From: Planctomycetota bacterium
GTDB lineage: Bacteria; Planctomycetota; UBA1135; GCA-002686595
Assembly (NCBI GenBank): GCA_013140785.1
Contig: JABFRZ010000465.1
Span: 1-10,110 of the forward strand
DNA length: 10,110 bases
Direction of reading: 5' to 3'
The position numbers and the translations under genes are program-made. This document shows, one piece after another, positions 1 through 5,735 of the stretch; positions within the stretch are counted from its first letter, which is position 1, and each line of letters begins with the position of its first letter. The notes below the pieces were generated by a model, which was given only the letters and a program-made list of their open reading frames with translations, did no database searches and was not told the origin of the DNA.

Positions 1-87
1 GAACACCGTCCGGCGCAGCACCCGCGGCACCGTGCGGTCGGCGAGCCAGCCCACAAGGACCGAGGAGGCGCGGCGCAGGGCCCTCAC
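1..87 (-). CDS. N-terminal fragment of a divergent gene, possibly phosphatidylserine decarboxylase
   Basis: An open minus-strand frame runs off the left edge. From a GTG at 87 it reads 29 residues including SSVLVGWLADRTVPRVLRRT, a protein-like mix of a hydrophobic stretch and basic residues. The pattern GWLADR..P..LRR resembles the N-terminal region of some bacterial phosphatidylserine decarboxylases, but that is a recollection of family style, not a motif match, and no catalytic residue is in view. An in-frame ATG at 159 would add 24 residues rich in R, P and H. That extension looks less protein-like, so the GTG is preferred, although neither start has a clear Shine-Dalgarno. The gene is divergent from glmU and shares the 88-339 spacer with it. 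I am moderately sure something is coded here and unsure what it is. Confidence 0.35.
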   Translation of the reverse strand, partial: MRALRRASSVLVGWLADRTVPRVLRRTVF

Positions 88-234
88 GCGAGCGCGCGGC
101 CGGACGGCGCGACGGTGGACGAGCGGAACTGTGTGCGCGGGCGCATTCGAGCGCTGCATTCGTAACCTGCGCCGGCACGGCGTCCAACCGCCGAGCGGGC
201 TTCTTGCGCCACCGAGCGAGCACGGGCGAGCGCG

Positions 235-263
235 TTGACACCCCGCGCCCATCCGCGTACAAG
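235..263 (+). promoter_or_regulatory. Sigma70-type promoter for glmU
   Basis: A perfect -35 hexamer TTGACA (235-240) is followed after 17 bp by TACAAG (258-263), which matches 4 of 6 positions of the TATAAT consensus. Transcription would start near 270, leaving a leader of about 70 nt that includes the three 13-bp repeats before the glmU ATG. The hexamers and spacing are seen directly; activity is inferred. Confidence 0.6.
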
Positions 264-300
264 GTCGCCCCTCTTCACGTCGCCCTCCGACGGGGAAAGG

Positions 301-339
301 CCAGCAGAAGGCCCCAGCAGAAGGCCCCAGCAGAAGGCC
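301..339 (+). repeat. Three perfect 13-bp tandem repeats abutting the glmU start
   Basis: The unit CCAGCAGAAGGCC occurs three times without mismatch at 301-313, 314-326 and 327-339, and the glmU ATG begins at 340. Each copy carries AAGG, a partial Shine-Dalgarno core. The copy next to the ATG is only 2 nt away and the middle one 15 nt away, so neither is ideally placed. A 13-bp unit is the kind of short tandem array that can change copy number by slippage. Confidence 0.9.
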
Positions 340-1656
340 ATGGCCAAAGTCGGCACCATCGTGATCCTCGCCGCGGGAGCGGGCACGCGCTTCCTCTCCG
401 CACGGCCGAAGGTCTGCCAGCCGCTGTGCGGCCGCACCCTGCTGGGCTGGGTACTCGAGCAGGCTCGCGCGCTCGAGCCGCAGCGCATCGTGCTGGTGGT
501 CGGCCATGGTGCGGACGAGGTGCGCGCCGCGGCCGAGGCCGAAGGGCGCGCGCTCGGGCTCCTGGAGCGGCTGCGCTTCGTGCTGCAGGCCGAGCGCAAG
601 GGCACGGGCCACGCCGTGCTGCAAGCCCTGCCCGAGTTCGGGCAGGGCGATCCGGTCGTGGTGTTGTACGGCGACATGCCGCTGCTCACGAACGCCAGCC
701 TCGAGGCCCTGTGCGCGGCGCGGGCGCGCGCTGCCATGCTCACGGCACGCGTGCACAAGCCACGCGGCTTCGGGCGCATCGTGCGTGTGGCCGGGCGCTT
801 CGCACGCGTGGTGGAGGAAAAGGACTGCACGCGCGAAGAGAAGGAGATCCGCGAGGTCAACCTGGGCGTGTACGCCTTCGCGCGCGCGGACCTCGAGCGC
901 TTTCTGCCAGGCCTCACGGCCGAAAACGCGCAGCGCGAGTACTATCTCACCGATGTGCCGGCCCTGGTGCTCTCCGACGGGGGCACGGTCGAGGCTCTGG
1001 AACTCGAGGACGAGCGCGAGGCCATCGGTGTCAACACCATCGAGCACCTGTCCGAGGCACGCAGCGAGCTGCAGCGCCGCATCCTGGCCGCGCACATGGG
1101 CCGCGGGGTGTACGTCGAGGACCCGGCCACGACCTTCATCGACCACGGCGTCGAGATCGGAGCCGGGGCACGCATCCTGCCCTGCACCGTGATCCGCGCG
1201 GGCGTCAGGGTCGGCAAGGGCTGCGAGGTCGGGCCCTTCACGCACCTACGCGCGGGCACGGTGCTCGAAGACGGCGCCGAGGTCGGCAACTTCACCGAGG
1301 CCAAGAACGCCCGCATCGGCGAGCACACCAAGGCCAAGCACCTTTCCTACCTCGGCGACGTGACCATCGGCGCCCATGCCAACATCGGGGCCGGCACGAT
1401 CGTGGCCAACTACGACGGCCAGAAGAAGCACCCCACGGTGATCGGCGAGCGCGCCTTCGTGGGCAGTGGTTCGGTCTTGATCGCACCCTGCAAGGTGGGC
1501 GCGGGCGCTCTGACGGGCGGCGGCGCGGTGGTGACGCGCAACTCCGAGATTCCCCCGGGCGAAGCCTGGGTCGGGGTTCCCGCTCGTCCGCTGATTCGCA
1601 AGCGGAACGAGAGCGGCGCCGGCGGGACGCCGCCGGCCAGGAAGGGAACGGAATGA
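340..1656 (+). CDS. glmU: Bifunctional N-acetylglucosamine-1-phosphate uridyltransferase / glucosamine-1-phosphate acetyltransferase GlmU
   Basis: GlmU acetylates glucosamine-1-phosphate with acetyl-CoA, then uridylates it to UDP-GlcNAc, the cytoplasmic precursor of peptidoglycan and lipid A. The 438 residues are near the usual length of about 455. The N-terminal Rossmann-like domain (1-225) shows the nucleotide loop LAAGAGTRF (10-18) with PK (23-24), GTGHAV (88-93), YGDMP (110-114), GFGRIVR (143-149), EVNLG (172-176, where many relatives have N-T-G) and YYLTD (201-205). The C-terminal left-handed beta-helix (about 265-420) keeps FTHLRAGT (300-307), EAKN (320-323), KHLSYLGD (333-340), NIGAGT (348-353) and NYDG (357-360), covering the known acetyltransferase residues. 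The ATG at 340 places the conserved start correctly; frame upstream of it lies over the promoter. The stop overlaps a possible prs ATG (ATGA, 1653-1656), indicating one operon. Confidence 0.97.
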   Translation: MAKVGTIVILAAGAGTRFLSARPKVCQPLCGRTLLGWVLEQARALEPQRIVLVVGHGADEVRAAAEAEGRALGLLERLRFVLQAERKGTGHAVLQALPEFGQGDPVVVLYGDMPLLTNASLEALCAARARAAMLTARVHKPRGFGRIVRVAGRFARVVEEKDCTREEKEIREVNLGVYAFARADLERFLPGLTAENAQREYYLTDVPALVLSDGGTVEALELEDEREAIGVNTIEHLSEARSELQRRILAAHMGRGVYVEDPATTFIDHGVEIGAGARILPCTVIRAGVRVGKGCEVGPFTHLRAGTVLEDGAEVGNFTEAKNARIGEHTKAKHLSYLGDVTIGAHANIGAGTIVANYDGQKKHPTVIGERAFVGSGSVLIAPCKVGAGALTGGGAVVTRNSEIPPGEAWVGVPARPLIRKRNESGAGGTPPARKGTE

Positions 1657-1694
1657 GACCGGATCGATTCCACGGCGAGGATGGAGGCGCCAGC

Positions 1695-2651
1695 GTGCCC
1701 AGCTACAACGACACGATCCGTTTGATCTCCGGCACCGCGCATCCCGTCTTGGCCCAAGCCGTGGCGCGCGAACTCGGCATCCCGCTGTGCGACGCGCACG
1801 TGGGGCGCTTCCCGGACGGCGAGATCGACATCAAGATCAACGACGACGTGCGCGGCACGGATTGCTTCGTGCTGCAGCCGCTCTCGCCGCCCGTCAACGA
1901 GAACTGGGTCGAGCTCCTGCTCCTGCTCGACTGTCTCAAGCGCGCTTCGGCCGGGCGGGTGACGGCGGTCATGCCCTACTACGGCTACGCGCGCAAGGAC
2001 CGCAAGGACGAGGGGCGCGTCCCGATCAGCGCCAAGGTCGTCGCCAACACCATCACGCGCTGCGGCGCGGACCGCGTGTTGACGATCGACATGCACGCGG
2101 CCCAGATCCAGGGCTTCTACGACATCCCGGTGGATCACCTGTACGCCAAGCCCGTGCTGCTCAAGGCCGTGCAGGCGATGAAGATCGCCGACCCGGTCGT
2201 GGTCACGCCCGACGTGGGCGGTATCAAGATGGCGCGCGCCTACGCCAAGGCGCTGGCGGCGGATCTCGCCATCGTTGACAAGCGTCGCGTGTCGGGCTCG
2301 GAGATCGCCGTCGAGCACCTGATCGGCGAAGTCGAGGGGCGTAACGTCCTCATCGTGGACGACATGATCTCGACCGGGGGCTCGATCGCGGGGGCGGCCA
2401 CGATCGTGCGCGCGCACGGGGCCAAGACCATCGTCCTGGCCGTGACCCACGCTGTCCTGTGCGGGCCGGCGGTCGAGCGGCTGGATGCCTGCCCGGCCGA
2501 CACGATCCTCGCGACCGACACGATCCCGCGCCGCACCAAGGCCCCGCGCCAGCTCCAGACGGTTTCGGTGGCGCCCCTCCTGGCGCGCGCCATTCGCAAC
2601 CTGCACGACTCCCGCTCCCTGAGCATCCTGTTCGAGACGCTGGAGGACTAG
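1695..2651 (+). CDS. prs: Ribose-phosphate pyrophosphokinase (PRPP synthetase)
   Basis: Prs transfers pyrophosphate from ATP to ribose-5-phosphate to make PRPP for purine, pyrimidine, His, Trp and NAD synthesis. From the GTG at 1695 the protein has 318 residues, close to the usual 315 or so. Visible motifs are GRFPDGE (37-43), the catalytic flexible loop YARKDRKDEGRVPISAK (98-114), the metal-binding TIDMHAAQIQGF (130-141, His134), TPDVGG (171-176), VDKRR (194-198) and the PRPP loop LIVDDMISTGG (219-229). GGAGG (1683-1687) lies 7 nt before the GTG, a strong ribosome site. An in-frame ATG at 1653 overlaps the glmU stop and would give 332 residues. I prefer the GTG for its spacing and family length. 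The TAG stop is also the left edge of the following palindrome. Confidence 0.96.
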   Translation: MPSYNDTIRLISGTAHPVLAQAVARELGIPLCDAHVGRFPDGEIDIKINDDVRGTDCFVLQPLSPPVNENWVELLLLLDCLKRASAGRVTAVMPYYGYARKDRKDEGRVPISAKVVANTITRCGADRVLTIDMHAAQIQGFYDIPVDHLYAKPVLLKAVQAMKIADPVVVTPDVGGIKMARAYAKALAADLAIVDKRRVSGSEIAVEHLIGEVEGRNVLIVDDMISTGGSIAGAATIVRAHGAKTIVLAVTHAVLCGPAVERLDACPADTILATDTIPRRTKAPRQLQTVSVAPLLARAIRNLHDSRSLSILFETLED

Positions 2652-2814
2652 CGGTGTGAGTCACGCATACGAGCCTTTATCCCGGGCCGTCTGCGCCCGC
2701 CGCGGCGTTGCGCCTCCTCCCTAGACTTGCATCGAAGTCGCGTCGTCGGCGCGCCTTGCGGCGAACGCAGACGACTTCGGGAAAAAGGCTCATCTGCGTG
2801 ACTCACACCACTAG
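2648..2814. repeat. 167-bp imperfect palindrome bounded by CTAG, MITE- or ERIC-like
   Basis: The outer arms 2648-2684 and 2778-2814 are inverted copies matching at 33 of 37 positions. Inside lies a second stem, CGTCTGCG-CC-CGCCGC (2688-2703) against GCGGCG-AA-CGCAGACG (2758-2773). A short GCGCC/GGCGC pairing follows (2710-2714, 2748-2752), then an apex GACTT-GCATCG-AAGTC (2724-2739). All stems share one axis, so an RNA copy would fold into one long rod. Both ends are CTAG. This fits an element inserted at TA with duplication of TA, as IS630/Tc1-type elements do at CTAG targets. It has no room for a transposase. It could also act as a terminator or RNA-processing site after glmU-prs, but no U-run follows it. 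The structure is seen; its origin is inferred. Confidence 0.75.
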
Positions 2815-2846
2815 CTCGGTCGGGCGAGCTTCGTGTCGCGCCTGGT

Positions 2847-2886
2847 CCCCCGAGCCGGGGGCCGAGGTCGTGGCCCCCCGTTGGGG
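2847..2886 (+). promoter_or_regulatory. G/C tracts able to form competing hairpins upstream of rplY
   Basis: Four tracts lie in order: CCCCCG (2847-2852), CGGGGG (2856-2861), GGCCCCCC (2872-2879) and GGGG (2883-2886). Tract 1 can pair with 2 (6 bp, loop AGC). Tract 2 with its flank can pair with 3 (GGGGGCC/GGCCCCC, 7 bp, loop of 8). Tract 3 can pair with 4 (4 bp). These are mutually exclusive, the topology of an attenuator, but no U-run follows and no leader peptide was identified. It would matter only for transcripts reading through from prs. Confidence 0.35.
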
Positions 2887-2913
2887 AAGCGTCGCCTGGG
2901 TTCTTCGCGCGCG

Positions 2914-2932
2914 GCTCGGTCCGAGCTAGACT
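2914..2932 (+). promoter_or_regulatory. Possible rplY promoter with overlapping palindrome
   Basis: TAGACT (2927-2932) matches 4 of 6 -10 positions and lies 25 nt before the rplY ATG, allowing a short leader that contains the AAGGA ribosome site (2946-2950). No good -35 is seen; TTCTTC at 2901 is poor and too far upstream. The perfect palindrome GCTCGG-T-CCGAGC (2914-2926) touches the -10 and is placed like an operator. Confidence 0.35.
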
Positions 2933-2957
2933 CCCCGGCCCAAAAAAGGATCCAGCC

Positions 2958-3665
2958 ATGACTGCCAACCTCAAGACCACCCTGCGAGTCCGCCTCGGTT
3001 CGCGCCCGTCGCGCCTCCTGCGCCGCCAGGGACTCATCCCCGTCAGCCTGCATGGCGAGGGCAAGGAAGCGCTCCTCCTCACCATCGACGAGCACGAGTT
3101 CCTGACCGCGCGGCGCCGGCACGAGCACGTGTTCATGCTGGACATGGAGGGCGGTCGCAGCGACAGCGTGATGGTGCGCGAGCTGCAGTGGGATCCGCTG
3201 GGCGAGGCCATCGTGCACGTCGAGTTCCGGCGCGTGGACCTGACGCGCGAGACGGAGGCGCAAGTGCCGCTGGAGTTCGTGGGGCACCCGAAGGGCGGCG
3301 TGCTGAACCACCTGGTCGCACTCGTCACGGTGGCGGCGATCCCGTCCAAGATTCCCGACTCGATCGAGGTCAAGGTCGATGCCATGGAGCTCGGCCACCC
3401 GCTCTTCGCGCGCGATCTCAAGCTGCCCGAAGGGGTCCGCCTCGTGACCCCCGGCAACGTCTCGATCGCCGTGGTCGTGATCGTGAAGGAAGAGGTCGCT
3501 GCTCCCGTCGCGGCTGCTGTCCCGGCCGAAGGCGAAACGGCTGCGGCCGCTGCGGCCCCTGGAGCGGCCGCGCCCGCGGCCGACAAGGCTGGAGCAACGC
3601 CCGGCAAGGGCGCAGCGCCCGCCAAACCGGCCGCGCCAGCCAAGGGCGGCGGCAAGAAGGACTAG
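2958..3665 (+). CDS. rplY: Large ribosomal subunit protein bL25, long CTC form
   Basis: bL25 binds 5S rRNA in the central protuberance of the 50S subunit. The 235-residue product has the N-terminal 5S-binding domain (about 5-93, including RRQGLIPVSLHG at 22-33 and AIVHVEFRRVD at 84-94) and the C-terminal beta domain of the CTC/TL5 type (about 100-178, with EFVGHPKGGVLNH at 106-118). After residue 180 comes a low-complexity tail in which 25 of 55 residues are Ala, mixed with Pro, Gly and Lys and ending GGGKKD. It is probably disordered and could contact rRNA. The ATG is supported by AAGGA (2946-2950) at 7 nt spacing. The gene sits between prs and pth, as ctc does in Bacillus subtilis. Confidence 0.95.
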   Translation: MTANLKTTLRVRLGSRPSRLLRRQGLIPVSLHGEGKEALLLTIDEHEFLTARRRHEHVFMLDMEGGRSDSVMVRELQWDPLGEAIVHVEFRRVDLTRETEAQVPLEFVGHPKGGVLNHLVALVTVAAIPSKIPDSIEVKVDAMELGHPLFARDLKLPEGVRLVTPGNVSIAVVVIVKEEVAAPVAAAVPAEGETAAAAAAPGAAAPAADKAGATPGKGAAPAKPAAPAKGGGKKD

Positions 3666-3737
3666 ACCTGCAGGGCCAGCAGGAAGTCCGCGCTCATGGC
3701 GTCGTCGCGCGCACCTCGCGGAACGGCCAGTGCGCAC

Positions 3738-3765
3738 TTGCGCCGCGCGCGGCCGTCCATAAGAT
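3738..3765 (+). promoter_or_regulatory. Possible pth promoter
   Basis: TTGCGC (3738-3743), a 16-bp spacer and TAAGAT (3760-3765, 4 of 6 matches to TATAAT) lie in the 157-bp gap between rplY and pth. The AT-rich CATAAGAT stands out in a very GC-rich stretch. A start near 3772 would place the 3770-3796 hairpin at the 5' end of the message. Confidence 0.35.
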
Positions 3766-3769
3766 GCTG

Positions 3770-3796
3770 CGCCCCCCGAAGTCGCTTCGTGGGGCG
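3770..3796 (+). other. Hairpin in the pth leader
   Basis: CGCCCC (3770-3775) pairs with GGGGCG (3791-3796), and CGAAG (3777-3781) pairs with CTTCG (3785-3789), around a C/T mismatch and a 3-nt TCG loop. It ends 13 nt before the GGAGG ribosome site of pth (3810-3814). No U-run follows. It may be a leader structure, or the end of the rplY transcript if termination needs no U-run. Confidence 0.45.
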
Positions 3797-3822
3797 GACC
3801 CCTTCGGCCGGAGGCTGGTGGC

Positions 3823-4422
3823 GTGAAGCTCGTGATCGGACTGGGCAACCCGGGACCGGAGTACGAGGGCACGCGCCACAACGCCGGCTTCGACGTGCTG
3901 GACTTTCTGGCACGACGCGAGGGCTTGCTCTTTGAGCCTGCGAGTTCACTCGAGCGCTACGGTGGGCCGTCGGCCTTCACCTGTGCGCGTCTGTTCGAAA
4001 CGGACGCGCTGCTGGTCAAGCCGCAGACCTTCATGAATCGCTCGGGCGCCGTCGTGGCCCCGCTGCTCGCCTGGGCGGGCGCCGGGCCGGAGCAGTGCAT
4101 GGTCGTCCTCGACGATCTCGACCTGCCCCTGGCCAGCCTGCGCATCCGCCCTCACGGCGGGAGCGGCGGGCACAACGGCTTGAAATCGATCCTCTCATCC
4201 CTGGGAACCGAGCTCTTCCCGCGCCTGCGGGTCGGGATCGGACGCTCCCAAACCGCCGCGGCGCGTCACGTGCTGGAACGGTTCGCCGACGAGGAACGCG
4301 AGGTGTTCGAGCGCGCGCTGGCGGAAGCCGCCGACGCGCTCTTCACCTGGCTCCGCGTGGGCGACATCGAGGCCTGCATGACGCGGTTCCACAGCCGCTG
4401 GAATCAGGGTGCCGGGCCGTGA
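3823..4422 (+). CDS. pth: Peptidyl-tRNA hydrolase
   Basis: Pth cleaves the ester bond of peptidyl-tRNAs released early from ribosomes, recycling tRNA in the cytoplasm. The 199 residues match the usual length of about 190-200. The known active-site and substrate residues are visible: Asn9 in GLGNPG (6-11), catalytic His19 in TRHNAGFD (17-24), Asn72 in KPQTFMNRSG (66-75), Asp97 in VVLDDLDLP (94-102) and Asn118 in GGHNGLKSI (115-123). The start is a GTG; GGAGG (3810-3814) lies 8 nt upstream, and M-K-L-V-I-G-L-G-N is the expected first strand. It follows rplY after 157 bp and precedes rpsF by 53 bp, so it may be transcribed together with the ribosomal-protein genes. Confidence 0.97.
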   Translation: MKLVIGLGNPGPEYEGTRHNAGFDVLDFLARREGLLFEPASSLERYGGPSAFTCARLFETDALLVKPQTFMNRSGAVVAPLLAWAGAGPEQCMVVLDDLDLPLASLRIRPHGGSGGHNGLKSILSSLGTELFPRLRVGIGRSQTAAARHVLERFADEEREVFERALAEAADALFTWLRVGDIEACMTRFHSRWNQGAGP

Positions 4423-4475
4423 GCGCGCTCACGACACGGGGCCCGCACGACACCTGCAAAGACAACGGAGAACGC

Positions 4476-4934
4476 ATGTCACGGACCTACGAAATCATGT
4501 ACTTGCTGGACAACAATGCCGTGCGGGCTGGCTGGAACGAAGCCAAGGCCGCTGCCACGGGTTTGGTCGTCAAGCACGGCGGCAAGGTGCTGTCGGCGCG
4601 TCGTTGGGACGAGCGCAAGCTCGCCTACCCGATCAAGCAGCGGCGGCGCGGGACGTACCTGCTCGCCTATTGCGAACTCGGACCGGACGGTATCGCGACC
4701 CTGCGGCGCGAGCTGGACCTGACCGAGAATGTGCTGCGCTACCTGATCCTGTCGGCCGAGGCCGTGCCGGCTCAGGAGCTGGAGCTGACCCTGGCCGAGT
4801 CCCAGGCTGGCTTCGTCGTGCCTCCGCCGCCGCCCGAGGACGTGCCGGATGTCGCTGAACGGGAAGCCCAGCGAGAAGAAGAGGGCGAGATGGAAGAGAT
4901 CCCCGTCGGCGAATTGGCGGAAGAGGAGGCCTAG
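4476..4934 (+). CDS. rpsF: Small ribosomal subunit protein bS6 with acidic C-terminal tail
   Basis: bS6 binds 16S rRNA on the platform of the 30S subunit as a partner of bS18. The core (3-95) shows YEIMYLLD (5-12), the strand and loop GGKVLSARRWDERKLAYPI (35-53) and RRRGTYLLAYCE (56-67). The protein is 152 residues, while many bS6 proteins have 95-135. The extra length is a linker, five prolines (116-120) and a strongly acidic tail in which 15 of residues 121-152 are Glu or Asp. An acidic C-terminus is known in E. coli bS6, where RimK adds glutamates after translation; here it is encoded. The ATG has GGAG (4467-4470) 5 nt upstream. Reading frame continues upstream into pth, but homology begins at this ATG. 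rpsR follows after 3 nt. Confidence 0.95.
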   Translation: MSRTYEIMYLLDNNAVRAGWNEAKAAATGLVVKHGGKVLSARRWDERKLAYPIKQRRRGTYLLAYCELGPDGIATLRRELDLTENVLRYLILSAEAVPAQELELTLAESQAGFVVPPPPPEDVPDVAEREAQREEEGEMEEIPVGELAEEEA

Positions 4935-4937
4935 ACC

Positions 4938-5174
4938 ATGCGCAATGAACGCCACGATCGCGGTGACCGCTTCGAAGCGCCCACCTACGAGAAGGTCAAG
5001 GCCAAGGAGTCGGACCTCGACTACAAGAACGTCGAGCTGCTCAAGAAGTGCGTCGGCGGCCAGGGCCAGATGTTCTCGCGCCGACGTACCGGGCTCACGG
5101 CCCAGCGTCAGCGCTTGCTCAAGAACGCCATCAAGCGGGCGCGCCACATGGGGCTCCTGTCCTTCGTCGACTGA
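4938..5174 (+). CDS. rpsR: Small ribosomal subunit protein bS18
   Basis: bS18 pairs with bS6 on the 30S platform. The 78-residue length is typical. The conserved core is clear: DYKNVELLKKCV (28-39), RRRTGLTAQRQR (48-59) and the basic helix KNAIKRARHMGLL (62-74). The ATG lies 3 nt after the rpsF stop, and its ribosome site AGGAGG (4924-4929, spacing 8) is inside the end of rpsF, so translation of the two partners is probably coupled. No ssb gene lies between rpsF and rpsR, unlike in many other bacteria. Confidence 0.97.
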   Translation: MRNERHDRGDRFEAPTYEKVKAKESDLDYKNVELLKKCVGGQGQMFSRRRTGLTAQRQRLLKNAIKRARHMGLLSFVD

Positions 5175-5193
5175 GGCCCGCAAGGAAAACCCC

Positions 5194-5652
5194 ATGAAGA
5201 ATCTGAACGTGTTGCTACGGGAGAACGTGGCGTCGCTCGGACACATCGGCGAAGTCGTGCGCGTGCGTCAAGGCTACGCCCGCAACTACCTGATCCCGCG
5301 CAAGTTGGCGGTGGACGCGACGCCCGAGAACGTGAAGGTGATGGAGCGCAGACGCGTGCGCGTCGAGGCCGAGGAAGTGGCCCGCGAGGCCCAGATCTCC
5401 GCGCGCATCGAGGCTCTCGGCAAGATCATGCTCTCCGTGATCGAGAAGGCCGACGCGAGCGGCACGCTCTACGGTTCGGTCGGTCCCGCGGTGATCGTGA
5501 AGCTCCTCGCTCGGGCCGGCGTCGTGGCCGAGGAGAAGGACATCCGTCTCGAGGAACCCATCAAGAGCGTGGGCACGCACGAGATCCCGATCCACATCTG
5601 GGGCGAGCACTACGCTGGCATCCAGATCGTGGTCGAGGCCGAGGCATCCTGA
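5194..5652 (+). CDS. rplI: Large ribosomal subunit protein bL9
   Basis: bL9 is an elongated 50S protein near the L1 stalk that helps maintain reading frame. The 152-residue product shows the N-terminal rRNA-binding domain (1-50) with the family signature GYARNYLIPRKLA (27-39), a long charged connecting helix (about 42-75) and a C-terminal domain (about 76-150) containing LYGSVGPAVI (92-101). The ATG has AAGGA (5182-5186) 7 nt upstream and lies 19 nt after rpsR. Frame continues upstream antiparallel to no known gene and across rpsR, but it carries no bL9 homology. The gene closes the rpsF-rpsR-rplI operon, and a strong hairpin follows after 26 nt. Confidence 0.97.
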   Translation: MKNLNVLLRENVASLGHIGEVVRVRQGYARNYLIPRKLAVDATPENVKVMERRRVRVEAEEVAREAQISARIEALGKIMLSVIEKADASGTLYGSVGPAVIVKLLARAGVVAEEKDIRLEEPIKSVGTHEIPIHIWGEHYAGIQIVVEAEAS

Positions 5653-5678
5653 GCTTCCGCTTCGGGCCTCCCTGACGA

Positions 5679-5723
5679 AGCGCGCAGGGCGGGAAGTCCT
5701 GCGAACTTCTCGCCCTGCGCGCT
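5679..5723. terminator. Very strong hairpin between rplI and dnaB, probable terminator
   Basis: A perfect 12-bp stem (5680-5691 with 5711-5722; one more A-T pair at 5679/5723) continues through one G-U pair into GAAGT/ACTTC (5693-5697, 5705-5709), closing on a 7-nt loop CCTGCGA. This gives 19 pairs with no unpaired base before the loop. No U-run follows on either strand, so it is not a classic intrinsic terminator, but it is the only strong stop candidate after rplI. A competing stem CGCTTCG/CGAAGCG (5658-5664, 5676-5682) overlaps its left foot. Confidence 0.6.
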
Positions 5724-5735
5724 ATCCTGCCGCCC
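5723..5735 (+). promoter_or_regulatory. -10 box for a probable leaderless dnaB mRNA
   Basis: TATCCT (5723-5728) matches 4 of 6 -10 positions and ends 7 nt before the dnaB ATG, so transcription would begin at or next to the start codon. No Shine-Dalgarno is present in the 13 nt between the hairpin and the ATG. No good -35 is visible because that position falls inside the hairpin. Confidence 0.45.

Noticed and set aside
204..1694. Upstream extension of the prs reading frame across glmU
   Set aside because: The translation is Arg/Ala/Gly-rich noise; prs homology begins only after about 1695.
1410..2606. Long open minus-strand frame opposite prs and the end of glmU
   Set aside because: Its translation is compositionally odd (rich in R, D, H, G, V), has no recognisable domain, and lies opposite clearly conserved genes; it is a by-product of GC-rich codon bias.
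4935..4937. Missing ssb between rpsF and rpsR as a sign of deletion
   Set aside because: Spacing is 3 nt with a well-placed ribosome site; many bacteria naturally have rpsF-rpsR without ssb, so no remnant or scar is implied.
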